Positions 12,366 to 25,800 of a stretch of 64,000 nt of DNA are shown here, in pieces. Both the position numbers and the translations under genes were made by a program. Below the pieces are notes generated by a model. The model worked only from the letters and a program-made list of their open reading frames with translations. It was not told the DNA's origin and made no database searches. Location of the stretch: contig VWZW01000500.1 of the NCBI GenBank assembly GCA_013397115.1, positions 981,699 to 1,045,698 on the forward strand, read 5' to 3'. Source of the stretch: Edolisoma coerulescens (Eukaryota; Chordata; Aves; Passeriformes; Campephagidae). The stretch's first letter is position 1. The number at the start of each line of letters is the position of its first letter.

Positions 12366-15300
12366 AAAGCGCAAAATGCTCTCAAATGCAGAATGCTAAT
12401 TAACATTGGCTGGACTGGACTAAGTAAAAAGTGCTCGTAACAAAGATATAAAATAATCTGTCTCCTTTGAAAAGTATTCTTTTTAGATCTTAAATCATGG
12501 AAGTGGTTAATGGTGTTAGTAAACTTTTCAGTTAGATGACTGTGCCACAGTTCTCCATTTGTTTGATTCTTTGATTCTTGCCTTTGATTATTTAAAATAT
12601 GGCATTATAACTTAGCTCTTCAAACAAATCCTTCACTTTTGCCTTTCCTACAGGAACACACACTTTCTCCCTGCTAACATTAAATTATTTCTATGCAATA
12701 AAATTTGTAATGCACCAATATTTTTAAAAGAAATAGTAGAATTAAGTGACATTAAATAACTTGAATCTGTATAATTGCCTTTAGTTATTATTGAGTTGCT
12801 TCCTCTGTGCTTCTCCCTTGAATGTGCTCTCTTTCTCGCACAGAAGATTAATTTACTCATGTGATTTTCACTATTAATTTCCATATTTTTGAGAAGGAAT
12901 CGTGTGGTGTGAAAAGTGGTGACAGTACCAAAGTTTTATGATGTCATTACAGACACCATGTATGGGGGTTTTCTTGCTCTTTTATGATCATACTTTTCCT
13001 ACCTGTGCTCATTCTACCAGCTGTAGTTGGTTAAAGGCTGCAAATGCATCCTGATGAATTTCCCCTGTAAACTCTTTGCCTCAGATCTGTCTGTTTTTGA
13101 AGTTCTTATTCCCAATAACTGGGAATGTTTCTAGTTTTACAGAAGAAACTGTGTAAGCAGTACCATGCTAGACAAAATGAAAGTTTTCAAAAGTAGAAAA
13201 AAAATTTGGTTTAAAAATGCAAATATTTCTGATACATTTGAAGCAATAAGTTACAAAACAAGGAAATAAGAGGACATTTTTGCCCAGCATTGAGAATAAG
13301 CTAAATCTAGAGAGGACAATGAGGCATTCTACAAAATCAGCAGGAAATGAGTGAAAAAGGAGCGTGAAATTGTGGAGGGGGGTTGTAGAAGATGCTGTTA
13401 CGTAAGAGCACTGGGACAGGAACATCTGTACTCATGTGTAGAGCTCCTTAAACATTGTCTGAATCAGTGGAGTTCTGCTACAGTTTGTGTTGGAAATGTG
13501 TCTAAGTATTGTAAAACTAAGACCTAACAAGATAAAATGTGAGTTACAAGTCAGGTATTTAGAGTTTTGATAATGTTAGTACTTGTGTCAAGTTGGATTG
13601 AGAAGTAGATCAGAAGATGGAATAAAATGGATAAGGATGCTTTAGTTTCTGTTTCTGTAGTGATCATTTGTCTGCCTATTTTAACATAAGAGATCAGACT
13701 GGATTTGTAGAGGTAAATCTTCATTCTGACATTTTGTAACGTGTAGTGTTGGTTCCCCCTCCCCCCCCGTCAGTGATAATTTTCCTTTAAAGAAGGTTGA
13801 TTTTGTAGATTTTCATAAAGGGCTTGTGAACCGCTATTGCCTTTGCTCGATACCCTTTTTCTTCTGTCTTTCAGTGGAAATAAGTTTGACACAAGCAAGG
13901 TGCATGTCAGGTACTGTTAGCAGGGCCGGCTGGAAATAGGCTGGAACGATTCTGCAAGTGCTGCTTTTATGAGGACTCTTCTTTCTCGTGTCCTTTTGCT
14001 TTTGTTTTTCAAATTCTTCCTCAGGTCAAACAAGCACAACAGCTGTTTCTTATCTATGAAGACTGCTTTCTTCCAGCTGCCCTGTGCTGTGAGAGCAGGC
14101 ACAAGATCAGTACAGGGTGGGAAAGACTGAGGAGTGTGTAAATAAAAACAGTTCGGGTTCACATTCACTGCATGCTTATTTTCCCCTTTAAACTGTTTAA
14201 ACTGTTGACGTTCCAAGAAAATACTTAAAATACTTTCCATTAGTTAATTGCTTTTACACTGTATCACTTACTCATTGTTCTGAACATTGTTGGAGCAACA
14301 TTAAATTGGATTCCGGAATAGATTATAGTATTCATAAATACTGTAGAGTCTTCTCTATCCCTAATAGAAATTAAAATCAGTATCTATTATATCTGCCTAT
14401 TTCTATATATTCCTAATCTTTTGCATAAGTAATATTGTCCTGTTTTACAAATATAGGTACTGTTTGTGGTTGACTTTAAAACATTTTTGTAGCAAGATCA
14501 GAGAAAGTGACTTTCTATTCCAAAATATTTAGTGTTTCAGTTGTAAATTTGGAGGAACATTGTCACTGTATGGAGGACACTAATGTTGCCTTAAAACTTA
14601 GGAGAAATAATAAAATTAGAAGACAATTGTCAGTAACAATTGCTACCAATAGCAATAGGAATTGCCAAGATTCTTTTTTCTTTGCTTTCTGCAAGAAGCG
14701 TTCCTGATGCCTGTGTGCCATAGCCAGTGTAACAGAAGTGATTCTTTGGTCAGTGGCTTGCATGGACGATGGATTACTGCTGGGAAGACTTGCACTGGAG
14801 GCTCATCTTTCACCTTTCAATTTAGATAAATAGCAAAATCATGTCAAAATAAGCAGAGTCCTTACTGGGCAAGGCAGGAGGAAAGTGTGTAGAGGAAAGT
14901 GTGCTCAGTTATATTGGCGCTCCAGGTTGCACTTCTCTGATCTTTTACATGTTTTGGAACCCTAAAACATAACATAGTGCACAGTTGTTAATGGACTCTA
15001 TGCTACATTGAATTTCAAACAGAACATGTATTTGTGTGTCATGGTTCCACATTCTTTTCTGTCTTTGAATATTTATAGCTAAATTCTCGGCTTCATGTCA
15101 GGAGCAAGAAGGTTCCTGAGATGAGAAAGTGTGGGAATAAAAGATGGAAATCTTAATTCTCCTCAGTACCTAGTCAGTTCCACATTATTTGAGTTACAAT
15201 AAAGTAGTCTTTTCTTTTATTATTAATTTGATTTTTTAGTCAAGTATAAATTTTATTTCACTCTATCAGCCAAAAAAATTCCATTTTCTTCATTAATGGG

Positions 15301-15508
15301 TACAGGTAATTACTGGGATATTTCATTGTGGAGCTGTTTAATCTTTCTGTATATCTGATATAAGAGAAAATCGGTTTTCCCTAACTAAATAATATATTTA
15401 TTTTTATTTTAGGCCAGTTTTCTCTTTCTGGTGACTCAGGTGCTGGTTGACCTTTCAAAAGAAGCATTGGTTTGGTTCCTGGTTTATTTTGAAATGTTGC
15501 CAGAAACT

Positions 15509-15537
15509 GGGGGGAAGGGGAGAAGGGGAAGAGAAAT
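15509..15537 (+). repeat. G-rich homopurine tract
   Basis: About 29 purines in a row contain G-runs of six, four and four bases separated by AA and AGAA. Such tracts can adopt triplex or two-layer G-quadruplex forms; a canonical four-run, three-layer quadruplex is not present unless the six-G run is split without a loop. Confidence 0.6.
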
Positions 15538-16202
15538 TGCCTTTATTTTATCCCATTTTAGGATTTTATGCATGATTTCATAACATTGTGGTAAATACAA
15601 TAGTACATATTTAATACAGCTTGTAGGTTTATGCTTGCAACAGACTGGAAACAATTGACAGTACTTTTCTTAAGCATAACCAAAAGCATAATGAAGTTTA
15701 TCCTGCCAAGTGTCAGGCCACAAATAAAGATGGGCACATGTGTGGTCAACCTGCCCTCCATTTCTAGGAAAAGTGCCATTGGACCAAATAAACTCATTTT
15801 AAATCAGGCACGAAATCTTTGCCAGACTTGGCCTAGACTCGTGTGTGTTGGTGACTCGTGGCTCTGCCCAGCCCTGCAGCTGAGTTGGCTTCTGAGCTTC
15901 TCTGCACTGATGTGCCAGTGGCCTCTGTTATCTTTTTCTCTTCCAGGGTGATTCTGTGTTCCAGCAGTCTGGCAGCAGGCCCTGCTCTACTTTGTGTCAT
16001 TTTCTGTCAAAAATTTTGAAGCAGTCTGTCACATACCTAGTGAGAGGATATGCTTAAATGATGTATGTTTTTCCTGGACAAAGAATGCTTTCAGGAATTC
16101 TTCAAATAGAGGAGAAGGTTTTCCTACCATGCATTTTTATAAATGATCAATTTTGTATCACCAAAATCAGCTTTTGTACTTCTCTAATCATGAAGCTAAA
16201 TA

Positions 16203-16895
16203 AACAGGAATGACACGGAGGGTGGGAGCAGGCACAAGTGTCCTGGAGGAATAGGGAGACCTTCTCTGAGCATCAGGTTTAGGGTTAAGAAAGACAAAGC
16301 CTATCTGGGCTTGAATATAGCAAGAGATGAGAAGGGCAACAAGAAAGGTTTCTACAGGCATAGCAAGAGCAGAAGACTAAGGGAAATACGGGGTCACTGA
16401 TGGATGGAATCTGATCCTAAAGGAGATGGAGACAGTCAAGGTACTGAATGCCTTCTTCACCTTGATAGCTACTGGGAAGACCAACCTTCAGCAATCCCTC
16501 TGAAGGGATTTCAGTTCTCTGAAACCGCTACAGAAGTCCAGTGCCAGGTAAACTTATCCTTGATGGAGGAGGATCAGCTCAGGGGGTATTTAAAGAAACC
16601 AGACACATACAAGTCCCTTGGCCTTGCTGGAAGGCACCTGCAAGTGCTGATGGCATTGTGTCAGTTACCTGTGGAAAATGATGGGAATTGGGAGAGGTTT
16701 CTGAGAACTGGGAGAAAGCCAATGTCTTAGAAAAGGCAAGAAGGAGGATCCAGGGAACTACATTGATTACACTGATCCCTGGAAAGGTCATAATGAAGAA
16801 GGAATAATCCTGGAAGCTATTTCCAGATGTATGACAGAAAAGAAGGTGATTTGTAGTAACTAGCATGGATTTATGGATTTCTGGGTAAATTCTCC
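16203..16895 (+). mobile_element. CR1 LINE fragment, sense orientation, ORF2 start of reverse transcriptase region
   Basis: This copy lies in the same direction as ERC2. Around 16330-16360 the translation contains KGNKKGFYRH, like the conserved KGNKKGFFRY stretch upstream of the CR1 reverse transcriptase. Near 16735-16770 the DNA reads AAGGCAAGAAGGAGGATCC, followed by GATCCCTGGAAAGG and a CTGGAAGCTATTTCCAG-like phrase, all typical of CR1 ORF2. A 108-codon frame survives at 16404-16730, but the copy is frame-broken and lacks both ends. It stops near 16895, and a CR1 fragment in the opposite orientation follows about 500 bp later. Confidence 0.88.
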
Positions 16896-17391
16896 CCAAG
16901 AAAAAAATGTATTTTTGATGGGTTGCTGATAGTTTGATTTGAAATCTGATTATCTTCCCTTTTTTGTGTTGCATTGGATAATTCTTAAGCATTTTTTGTT
17001 ACAGTGTTTCTCTTTTGCAGTTACTGGCAGACTCTCTTTTTAAATAATTCATTTCTGTAGTGGTTCTAATGGTTTTTAGGCAAGTAGAAACCTTGAAAGA
17101 TCATCTTAGTTCAACTTCATTGTGTAAAGGATGGTTAAAGCACAGGTACATAACAAATTCTCACCACTTGCCTCATGAACAAAGTTACAGGACAGCTGGA
17201 ATTTTGGGACCTTCTAACTCTCTCTGATGTGTGCATTTCATACTCAGTCCACCCAGCTGCTGTGTGCCCATCTCTGTGCCCATGGGGAAATCCTCAGGGA
17301 GGGTTGGGCTGCAGGTACTTCCCAGGGTGGTGTCAGGCTTGGTGCCACCATACCTGGGTGTAGTGCAGAGGAACAGGAGACTGATGCAGAT

Positions 17392-17730
17392 ACATGATGG
17401 AATCGTGTCTCTTGGGAGGGGCTGTAGAGGTTATCTGGCCCAAACTTCTGATCTAAGTAGGTTTTAGTTATTGCAGGTTGCTCAGGACAGCATCCAGACA
17501 AGTTTTGGATACCTCAGTCACGGATTTTCCATAATCTATTTAGACACCTGTTTCAGTAGTTGACCAAGCTTGAGGTAAAAAAAAACCCAAACAAGCAAGG
17601 GTTTTCCTTATGTCAGGGTGGAATTCCCATGTTCCGCTTGTCTCATCCCTGCCCGGTGCTCCCTTGAGAAGAGCCTGGCCCTGTCTTCTCATGCCCTTCC
17701 ACTCAGTAATAATTGAAGACAGCACTGAGA
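17392..17730 (-). mobile_element. CR1 LINE 3' fragment, antisense
   Basis: The + strand shows the antisense CR1 3' end: an eroded start at ATGATGGAATCGTG, then GTTATCTGGCCCAAAC, a segment corresponding to the usual CCTGTTCCAGTGCTTGACCA (here TTTCAGTAGTTGACCAAGC), and TTCCTTATGTCAGGGTGGAA. It is more diverged than the copy at 6683 and carries a local A-run at about 17579. No coding remnant is left. The right edge is uncertain; sequence to about 17940 is GC-richer but I could not match it to CR1. Confidence 0.8.
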
Positions 17731-20700
17731 TCTCGTTGTGGCTTTTTTGTCAGGGTGCCCAGACCTGGTGCTCAGCCTCTGCAGGTACATTCTGTGTGTC
17801 AGTTCCCGACCATCCAGGTGGGGCCTTCAGCTGGACTCATACCAAGTCTGAGCTGAGCTCTGAGTGTGTTCCAGAGACTGGCTCCACATCCCCAAGGCAT
17901 GTGCTGCCTGTTCCAGTTAGCTGGCTTTGTTTCCTGCTGGCTTAGCTATTGTTGTGAGGAATTTTGTGTTGTGGTGCATAACCAAAAGAAGCATTTCTAA
18001 AACATGAGTTTGGAGTGGCAATGTGTTATTAATTCCAACAGTTATTATTAGTCATACGTAAGTCCAAGAACTATTATCCACTTACTGTTCTAAGAGAAAC
18101 AGTTTGATGAAAAGCTTATCTTAATATTTGATGTGGTATATAACAGTTCAGTGTATTTAAAAATAACCCCAACATAATAGTCAATAAAAATAGAACCTTT
18201 CCTATCCAACAAAAATCTGTGTGTCAACTTTAGAACAAATATAACTGGGGAAATTATCTTATTTTTCTCCAAAAAGATAAAAGTAGTTTTTATGATTTGA
18301 AGATGAGGGTATGTTTTTTCAAGCTCTTTCTTGGTCAGTTGCAGGATTACTGTTAGATGGATTTTCTTGATCCTTTTGTATTTTCCTCATTTGCTTCTGT
18401 TGGAACAGTGAGCAAATGGTTTTGGTGAGCAGCTGCTCAAAGAGAACATGCAAAGAAGCTGTGTCAACAGTTTAAGTTAATCTGATAGCACCTGCTCTCA
18501 CCTGGTTTCACCTCTTTATGGAGGAGAAAGAGATCCAGGGCAGGGTGATGTGATTCTCTGCTTCCATCTCCAGTTACTGCACTGAACCCCATAACCATCT
18601 CAAAGGGAACAGGAATAAAGGCATACTTTAAAGTTCAGGGCCTCTCTTTATTTATTTCATTATTTTTGAGCTGGCTGAAAAGTGTGTGCAGTCACATGCA
18701 CGTGGGGGTTGGCCAAATGGGTAAGAATCAAACACAGATTTCAGATCTGTAACGTTGCATCTTGCCCATCTAGGAGAGACTTCTTGCATGGTTGTTATAG
18801 TTTCATAGGTTTAAAATGTAGTGGCAATAGTTAGTGCAAAATTTAAAAATATAAACAATCATCATTTAAAATGTCAAATGCAGCAGCTGAGAGAGAATTC
18901 AGGATGGCAGCTGTGATGTGCCATGTTGATAAATCAAAATAATAAATTCAAAACATATGATCTCAGTAATGTAATCCAGATTAGGTATTAGAGGGTAACA
19001 GTTGTGCGTTTTCAGTGCTAGAAGTTTGCTTTGCCTTTGACCCTGTGCCTTGATGTGCACCAAAGGTACAGTGTTGCTGTATTGGGATGAGTCATCTTTG
19101 TGCTCAAGTGGTATTACCAAGCTAATTTTCTATTCAAATGACACATAGGAGTTTGATTTCTAGTGTAAAGCTATAAATATGCTTATTCTGTAAGAATTAT
19201 ATTTTCTTTTCTTGCATAAGATGCAGAGGGGACTTTAAGGTATTGAAATTTGAGTGTGGGGGAGGTACTTGCCGTGGTAAAGTCTTAAAGTGAGTGTGAG
19301 AGCATTTTTACGCAAGTGATGAGAACCTCCTGGACATGATTGATTTAAATTAGCTTGATTGGTTTTTATCATTTGCAGCTGCACTATTTAGCATAAAAAT
19401 GCAAAACATCCAAAAATCATTTGCCTTGCAGTGTAGTAGAAAGATGGTTTTAGTTAGTTTTTAAGATGTTTCAAATGTTTATTCTACACAGATTCTCTGA
19501 GAATGGATCCAGAACATATCCAGTTACGGAGAATTAGTATAGATATTGTAAACATTGAGAAAATTAATTAAGGAAAACATGCTGCTTTATGAATCACGTA
19601 TTTAGGATTTTGGATTTTTATTTTCCTTTAACTGTTTTAGTAAGTTAAACAGTTCTGAGATTATTGTAGTGTCATAATCAGGCACCTGCCATTAAAAACT
19701 AAAAGAGAACGACTGGAACTTTGTGTGATGTACAATTGTCTGACTTGCTCTCTCAAGCAGTGTCATGCTTGAGAGAAATCCTAAATATTTCTAAATAAGA
19801 CAAGAAAGTTTTAGACCAGTGTGGAGGATTGCGACCCAGTGTTGAAAACTTGATCAGGGGAAGGCTGCTACTGTTTCTTAAAGGCTGTATTCTGTACACT
19901 GAATTTTGATATATGATGTACATTTTCCTTTTTGTAGAACTGTGCTTGCAAACTCATGATCCTGTCTTTGTTTCAAAGTTTCCTCTTTTTAAGTGGCTTA
20001 ATGATTTTTATAGCATGTGACATTAAGGCTAATTAAGTGCATCTTTGTATTTCTTGGATGCTTAATGTTGTCTGATTCACAGGAAAAATATGAATATCGA
20101 AAACTTGCATAATTTACTATTATTAATTGTAACCAGCAATTATGCTGAAGAAGAGCCCTTATTCATACGTGAAATAATAGATTATGTTAAAGAGTGAGAT
20201 TACCTGAAGTCAATCTTTTGTACACTTTTAGATGGTTTTGATACAGGATGCCTGTGTTAAGGTCAAAGCCTTTTATTATTCCTTAGATTCATTTAGTCTT
20301 ACATGTTCCTAGCATAATGGTTCCAATTTAGATCTTTAGACAGATACTTGGAATTAATATGTAGAAAATGGAAAACCATCCAATTAAGAGCATAATTAAT
20401 GGTATAATTTCAGTGGTGGAAAAAATGAAATGTTTGTACATATGTGTATATAAAATTTATAAATTTATACATATATGTAAAGACATCAAAAGAAAGTGTG
20501 GAGACTGTTTTATTTTATCCCTGTGCTATCAGTATCATACTTGGCTGACATTCAAAATCACATCTATATACACAATTCAGTAAATAAGTTTTTTACTCCT
20601 CTGTTAGGCCTTGCAATCCAGTACAGAGATGAATGAGGGTAGAAGGTTGTATTTCTTCTTGCATACATAATACAAGGGTTTAGAAAGTTTCAGTTACAGA

Positions 20701-22134
20701 GGCACTTAAACTCCCCTGTTTTTTGTAAAGTGAGGTAGAAATCAAAGAGGCTAATACACCTCTGTATTCAAGGATATGCTTTTGTATTCCACTGTTAAGG
20801 TAGATGTAAACTTAATAAATTCATTAAATTGGACATAGTTGCTGTTATTTGCCAGCTACCCGCTCTTCACTTCTTAGAAAACATCCTTACTAAAAGGGTA
20901 CTTGGAAACTGAATTCTTTAACACAGCTTGGCAGCTGCAGGAAGAAATATTAACACTTCTTTCACATGTCTTTTGTAACTTACTGTTTAGAAAGGTGAGG
21001 GTTTTCTGGGGGCTTGTTTTTGCTTTTGTTTTTTTGCTTTGCTTCCACTTGACAGATGGTACTGTGCTACTCTCGTAGGTTGATAAATACAATTAACTTT
21101 GCATAGTGCAGGATCCTATGTAGTTAATCTGCGCTAAACTTTACATTAAGATTCCTTTTGTGTGCTGGCATTGTCCTGTTTCTTGAAATGTATCTTTATT
21201 TTCTCAATCTTTTGAGGAGATTGAAAAAAGGAGCAGAATTTCACCCATGTGCAGAATTATCCATGTCTGGGAAAAAGATTACTTTCAGAATGCTTTCCAG
21301 GAAAAGAAAAACAGATGAGGAATAGTACTTGCTTTATTTATTTATTTACTCTTAGATTTTTCTTAAAGGGCAGATTTATAAGGCTTCTTGTTAATGTCAG
21401 CTGTCAGAGATTGGGGAATGAATTTTCATACTCAGGTTTCATTTCTATGACTAGTAAATCTGATTCCATGTAGCCTCTCCTTCTGTGTTAAATTATTTAT
21501 ACCCTGATTTTTTTAGCAGTAATATTTGTTTATACATGAATATGCATAGACATCTCTATATATGCACAGAATATTTAGATATAGACTCAAAAGAATATAC
21601 TCAAAATATATATACTATATACACAAAAAAGAATGTTAAGAATGATTAAATAGTAAATTTTTTAAACAAATGAATGTTTCTTCCATGTTTTCTATAGCAC
21701 ATTAGCCACATCATTTCCACCATTGTTTGTATCTTTATATTTAAGGATAACCTTTGTTGAAAGGGTTGAAATCCTAGAGGGTTCAATCCTAGAAGTATTT
21801 CAAAGACATACTTTCAAGTCCAGAAACTTTCAACCGAAGTCTTTTGAGCATAACCAATTGAAAAAGCAGGAATTCTGGTGATATTTTTGGAACAAAATCC
21901 AAAGTTTGCAACTTCATTGGTAACATAGGATTTCGAACAGAATTTTACCACTCCCATTCCCGGACAGGATAGCAAGCTTGAGACAAATAGTGAAAATCCA
22001 TTCATGTCTAAAATAAAAACATACCTCATTCTGACTATCCCCCTTTGGATTTGCTGTAAAAGATTATTTCTCTGGTGTAGAAAAAAAAACCTTTTCATTT
22101 TTACAGAGCCACTGTACATCCATTTTGGTTATGA

Positions 22135-22226
22135 ATTCAGCTAAATTAGGCTAAAGCAGTATCTTTTTTTGATAAGACTGCTGATCTTTAAACAACAAAT
22201 GTACATAATATCTAATTTAGCTGAAT
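22135..22226. repeat. Nested inverted repeats, 15 bp outer arms
   Basis: ATTCAGCTAAATTAG at 22135-22149 has its exact reverse complement CTAATTTAGCTGAAT at 22212-22226. Inside the 62 bp spacer a second hairpin can form: AGCAGTATC at 22155-22163, a T7 loop, then GAT and ACTGCT ending at 22182. A decayed short non-autonomous DNA transposon or a structured RNA element are both possible; no target-site duplication was seen. Confidence 0.6.
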
Positions 22227-22640
22227 CTTAGGAGGGCTTTCCATGCTGTATCATATCCAGGTGTTTAAAGTGGGACATGCTTCAGTCCAAGAATGGTAGA
22301 AGTGGTGAAATATTGGCTAATAGAGGAGCAGTGCAGCAGGAAAAGGAAAGACCAGGTTGGGGAAAAATATTGGTGAAACACCTCAAGACCTGATATTCAG
22401 TGATCTTGATTTCATATTTTCATTGCTCAGCTTGCCAGAATTTGGAAGCACACGCCTGGAGACACAGAGATTGGAGTCATTGGTGAGAATCCTAAATTCT
22501 GAAGAGAGAAAAGTGGATGATATATGTTAGTACAAAACCCAGGAATATGCCCCTGAGGACAAAAAACTCGAACTTTGTAGTGTAAAGGTTTAGGTGAAGG
22601 CACTAGTAGTGTGTTAGGGGATTGCTGTTAATCACCAATA

Positions 22641-22830
22641 AAATGTGGCTGTGGAAAATCTGATACTAGAATGTATCAGGAGAGAGATTTCTCTTACAGA
22701 AATTGGGGAATATTTTTATGTACTCTGTGAGAGTACATCTGAGATGCAGTCATCCAGGTTCAAGAAAGATGAATTCCAGATAGCGGAGATGAAGAGGAAG
22801 GTTACAGGGATGATCAGGAAAATAAAATAA
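22641..22830 (+). mobile_element. Old, strongly diverged CR1 LINE fragment, sense orientation
   Basis: The stretch follows a known CR1 ORF2 C-terminal layout found in older reptile and bird subfamilies. A GAATGTATCAGGAGAGAGAT phrase corresponds to GGATGTATCAG plus RRDF-like codons. Then come a degenerate copy of the ACTCTGGTGAGACCTCATCTG region, GGTTCAAGAAAGATGAATTC (22757-22776), and an AAGGTTACAGGGATGATCAG phrase. A 61-codon frame with a GTG start survives but is not a gene. Divergence is clearly higher than in the other CR1 copies here. Subfamily not assigned. Confidence 0.7.
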
Positions 22831-25800
22831 CCTTCTTATGATGCGAAAAAGGCTCAAATCTATCATTGGTTTGTGGTTTCATTTGCAGGAATCATCGCAG
22901 CCAATTCATTTTGCTTATCACTGTTGTGAACTGGTGACATTCCTCTTTTAGCTATGATATATTGGCTAAGGAATAGTAATTTCCAACTCAGGGATGAGCA
23001 AGTTTTTAAACAACTTCGATTGTTTACATGAGGTAATCTGACTGGACTATAAAATACTTTTTTAAAAAAAAATCTTGATTTTACCAAGGTAGACTAATCA
23101 ATCTGTGCTCAGAATCTTGTAGTTTAAATGTTATTTGATAACTTACTATTACTTACATGTCATACTCTGGTGTGTAAACATTTTGAGTTTGTTTTGCTCA
23201 CAGAAATATGTAGAAGGTTTCTTTCTCCTTCCCTGTTAAAAAAATGGAATCTATTTGCCTTTACATGAGAATTTTGTTCATGCTTTTCTCACACTGACTT
23301 TTTAGAGGAAACCAAATGAAGGAAAGGTTTCATTCTGAAAGAAATATTTTGAAAGTCCATTTTTAAAAAAAAATTTTTTTGGCTCAGCTGACCTATTGCT
23401 TCAAGCTTTCAAATATGGGAAACTTTTCACAGGCTACCTGAATAGGAGTACATTGCACTTTCTGGGGGCATTGATGAGATTTTTGCATGATCTTTATCAT
23501 AATACTAACAGAAATTGGTCTGGACAGTATCTGCTCTGTGGATGCTGCACATCACATTGCAGGTTTCCTTCCAACCTACTACTGTAAAGTATAATAGCAG
23601 TTCTTTATTGTCTATCAGAAGTCTTGAAAATACTTCACAAGTTTCAATGGGACAACTATCATTATGGGACTGTGGATCTGTCCTTGGGAATCTTTGGAAG
23701 AGATCTTGCTACTAAAGGTCTTTCCAGAAATTGCTCAAGTTTCCTGCTGTCCTGATTCTACACTTCATTAGAGTATCTGTCTTTTTGGGGCCTTTGTGGC
23801 ATGGTGCTCCTCTTTTTTGTGTAAAAACACTTCAACACTGTTTTAACAAAATGTTGTTTTCTTGTGGCTAAATAGTTCCCTCACTTCCCCACTGATTGTT
23901 TCTGTTTCTTCATTATGATTATAATAGTTATATTTCTCCAGCATATATTTCCTTTTAGCAGATAGTACATTGGATCAAGTATACAAAAAAAAGTCTCTGC
24001 AGGATTTATAGGGTCTTGGAAATTAGTTAAGAGATCTGTGGGTTCAAGACTTTCCTGTGAAGAGCCAGAGCTGGCCTGTGTTCAGCTCAGTTGAGGACAC
24101 TCTATTCATTTAGTCCCCGTGTCTTGGCCGTCACTGTTGGTTCTTGGAGGTTGCATGGCTCTTTCTCTGAAAGTAGTTTTTGAGAGTTACTTCACTGCTG
24201 ATTCTTTTCCTGAAAGCATCCCTTAAATATTTGACAGTGTAAGACCATTTCTGTGGTAGGGTTTGTTTTTGTATCTGACTTTCCATGGCTTGTTTAGTGT
24301 CAATGCTGTGAGGAAAGCAGCACTTATCAGTTTTGCTTTATCTTGCTCATGCAGATGCTGTTCTGTCCTGAGAAACTGAGTATGTCCCAGATGGAATATA
24401 ATTGTGGTAAACTAGTAAACCTATAGCTTCCAGATGAATAATAAATAAATGCAAGATCAGATCTTGACATGTCTCTGACTTGCTGCTAGATGATCTGGCA
24501 GACTGGATCCAGTAAAAATATTTGGCAAGGTAATCTCTGTTAGAAAGTTAGGCAGCCTGCAACTGAAACTTGTCTGATTTCATTCCTGCATAACTTTTTA
24601 TTTTTAATTTACCATTTAACCTCTCTTATAATCACTGTATTTATAAAAGGAATGAAATTGTTGGGTTTATTTCCGTAGTTCCAATCTCATGCATTGTTTT
24701 GCAGTATTGTTTGGGTCTCATTACTCACCTTAAACTTTTCAAACGCTTAAAATATGAGGCGAAGGTCTATAATTCCTGTGATTATTGAAGTCCTTTAGAG
24801 TAAAATGCCTTCTCCAGTTCTACCTAAAATGCCTAAAAAATGTTGCTGCAAAGGTGACATAAATAAGGAGTTACTAGTTTGGAATCTGAAACAGTCCTTT
24901 TAGTCTTTTGACACGCTTCATCTTTAGGAGCCTCTCATGATCTAAGTAGCCCTTCCTTGTCTGGAATTCTTATCACAAGCCAGCACAATCTCTGGAAACT
25001 GATTTGGAAGTCTGTTCCCAGCATAAAGAAGCAAATATATTTGCAGTGTCTAAGATAGCCAGAACAGTTGCACTTTTGTTTCAGTAGGAGCAGTCTGCTT
25101 TTTGGTTGAGGTGCTTTGTATTAAAAAAATATCAAGCCTTGCCATTTTCAGCTGATGGGCCGTCTACTATCTGTAAGAAATCTGTGAATAATGACTTACA
25201 GAAATAAATTAATATATGTCATACAGCATTTCACAGAGCAATTTCTTAAAGGGCTTGGATTATCCCTGAACATCATCTTGCTCACATAGGCAGGGGGAAT
25301 AAGCAAGAGGGTTGCCTTGCCTTGCATGGCTCGAAAGCCAGAGCCAGTGGGAAAGTTCTGAGTTCTAGAAGGGCCCAGAGGACTGAAGGTTTGGCTTGAG
25401 GACGTGTCATGGAGTGAAGCAGACTTGTAACTCTTCCTGGTAGTCAAGGATGTTATCAAACCAGCTGATGTTTCCTGTTGTCTAGGAGATGATGGAGCCT
25501 GGCTTCTTGAGAGAGAGAGAGGACTTCACTCTCATCTTTTGTATTTGGAAAGTTTTAGAGGTGAATTTTTAATTGGAGTGATTACAAGTTGTTTGAAGCT
25601 TATTCACTCTCATGAAAAATACAGCAGTTTTCAGAGAAAATGCTGTAACCTGGTTTCTGGAAGAATGTGAGCAGGAGAGATACAAGAGCCAAAGTGGCAT
25701 ATTTCATGGAGAAAATGCTGTATTGTGTTTAAACTAAGCAATATATGTTTAGCGTAATGTTTTAACCTTCTTCTCTGTTTGCCATGTTTTTATGAATAAA

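Noticed and set aside
16404..16730. 108-codon + strand frame as a possible gene
   Set aside because: It reads through a broken CR1 ORF2 fragment; flanking CR1 text explains it.
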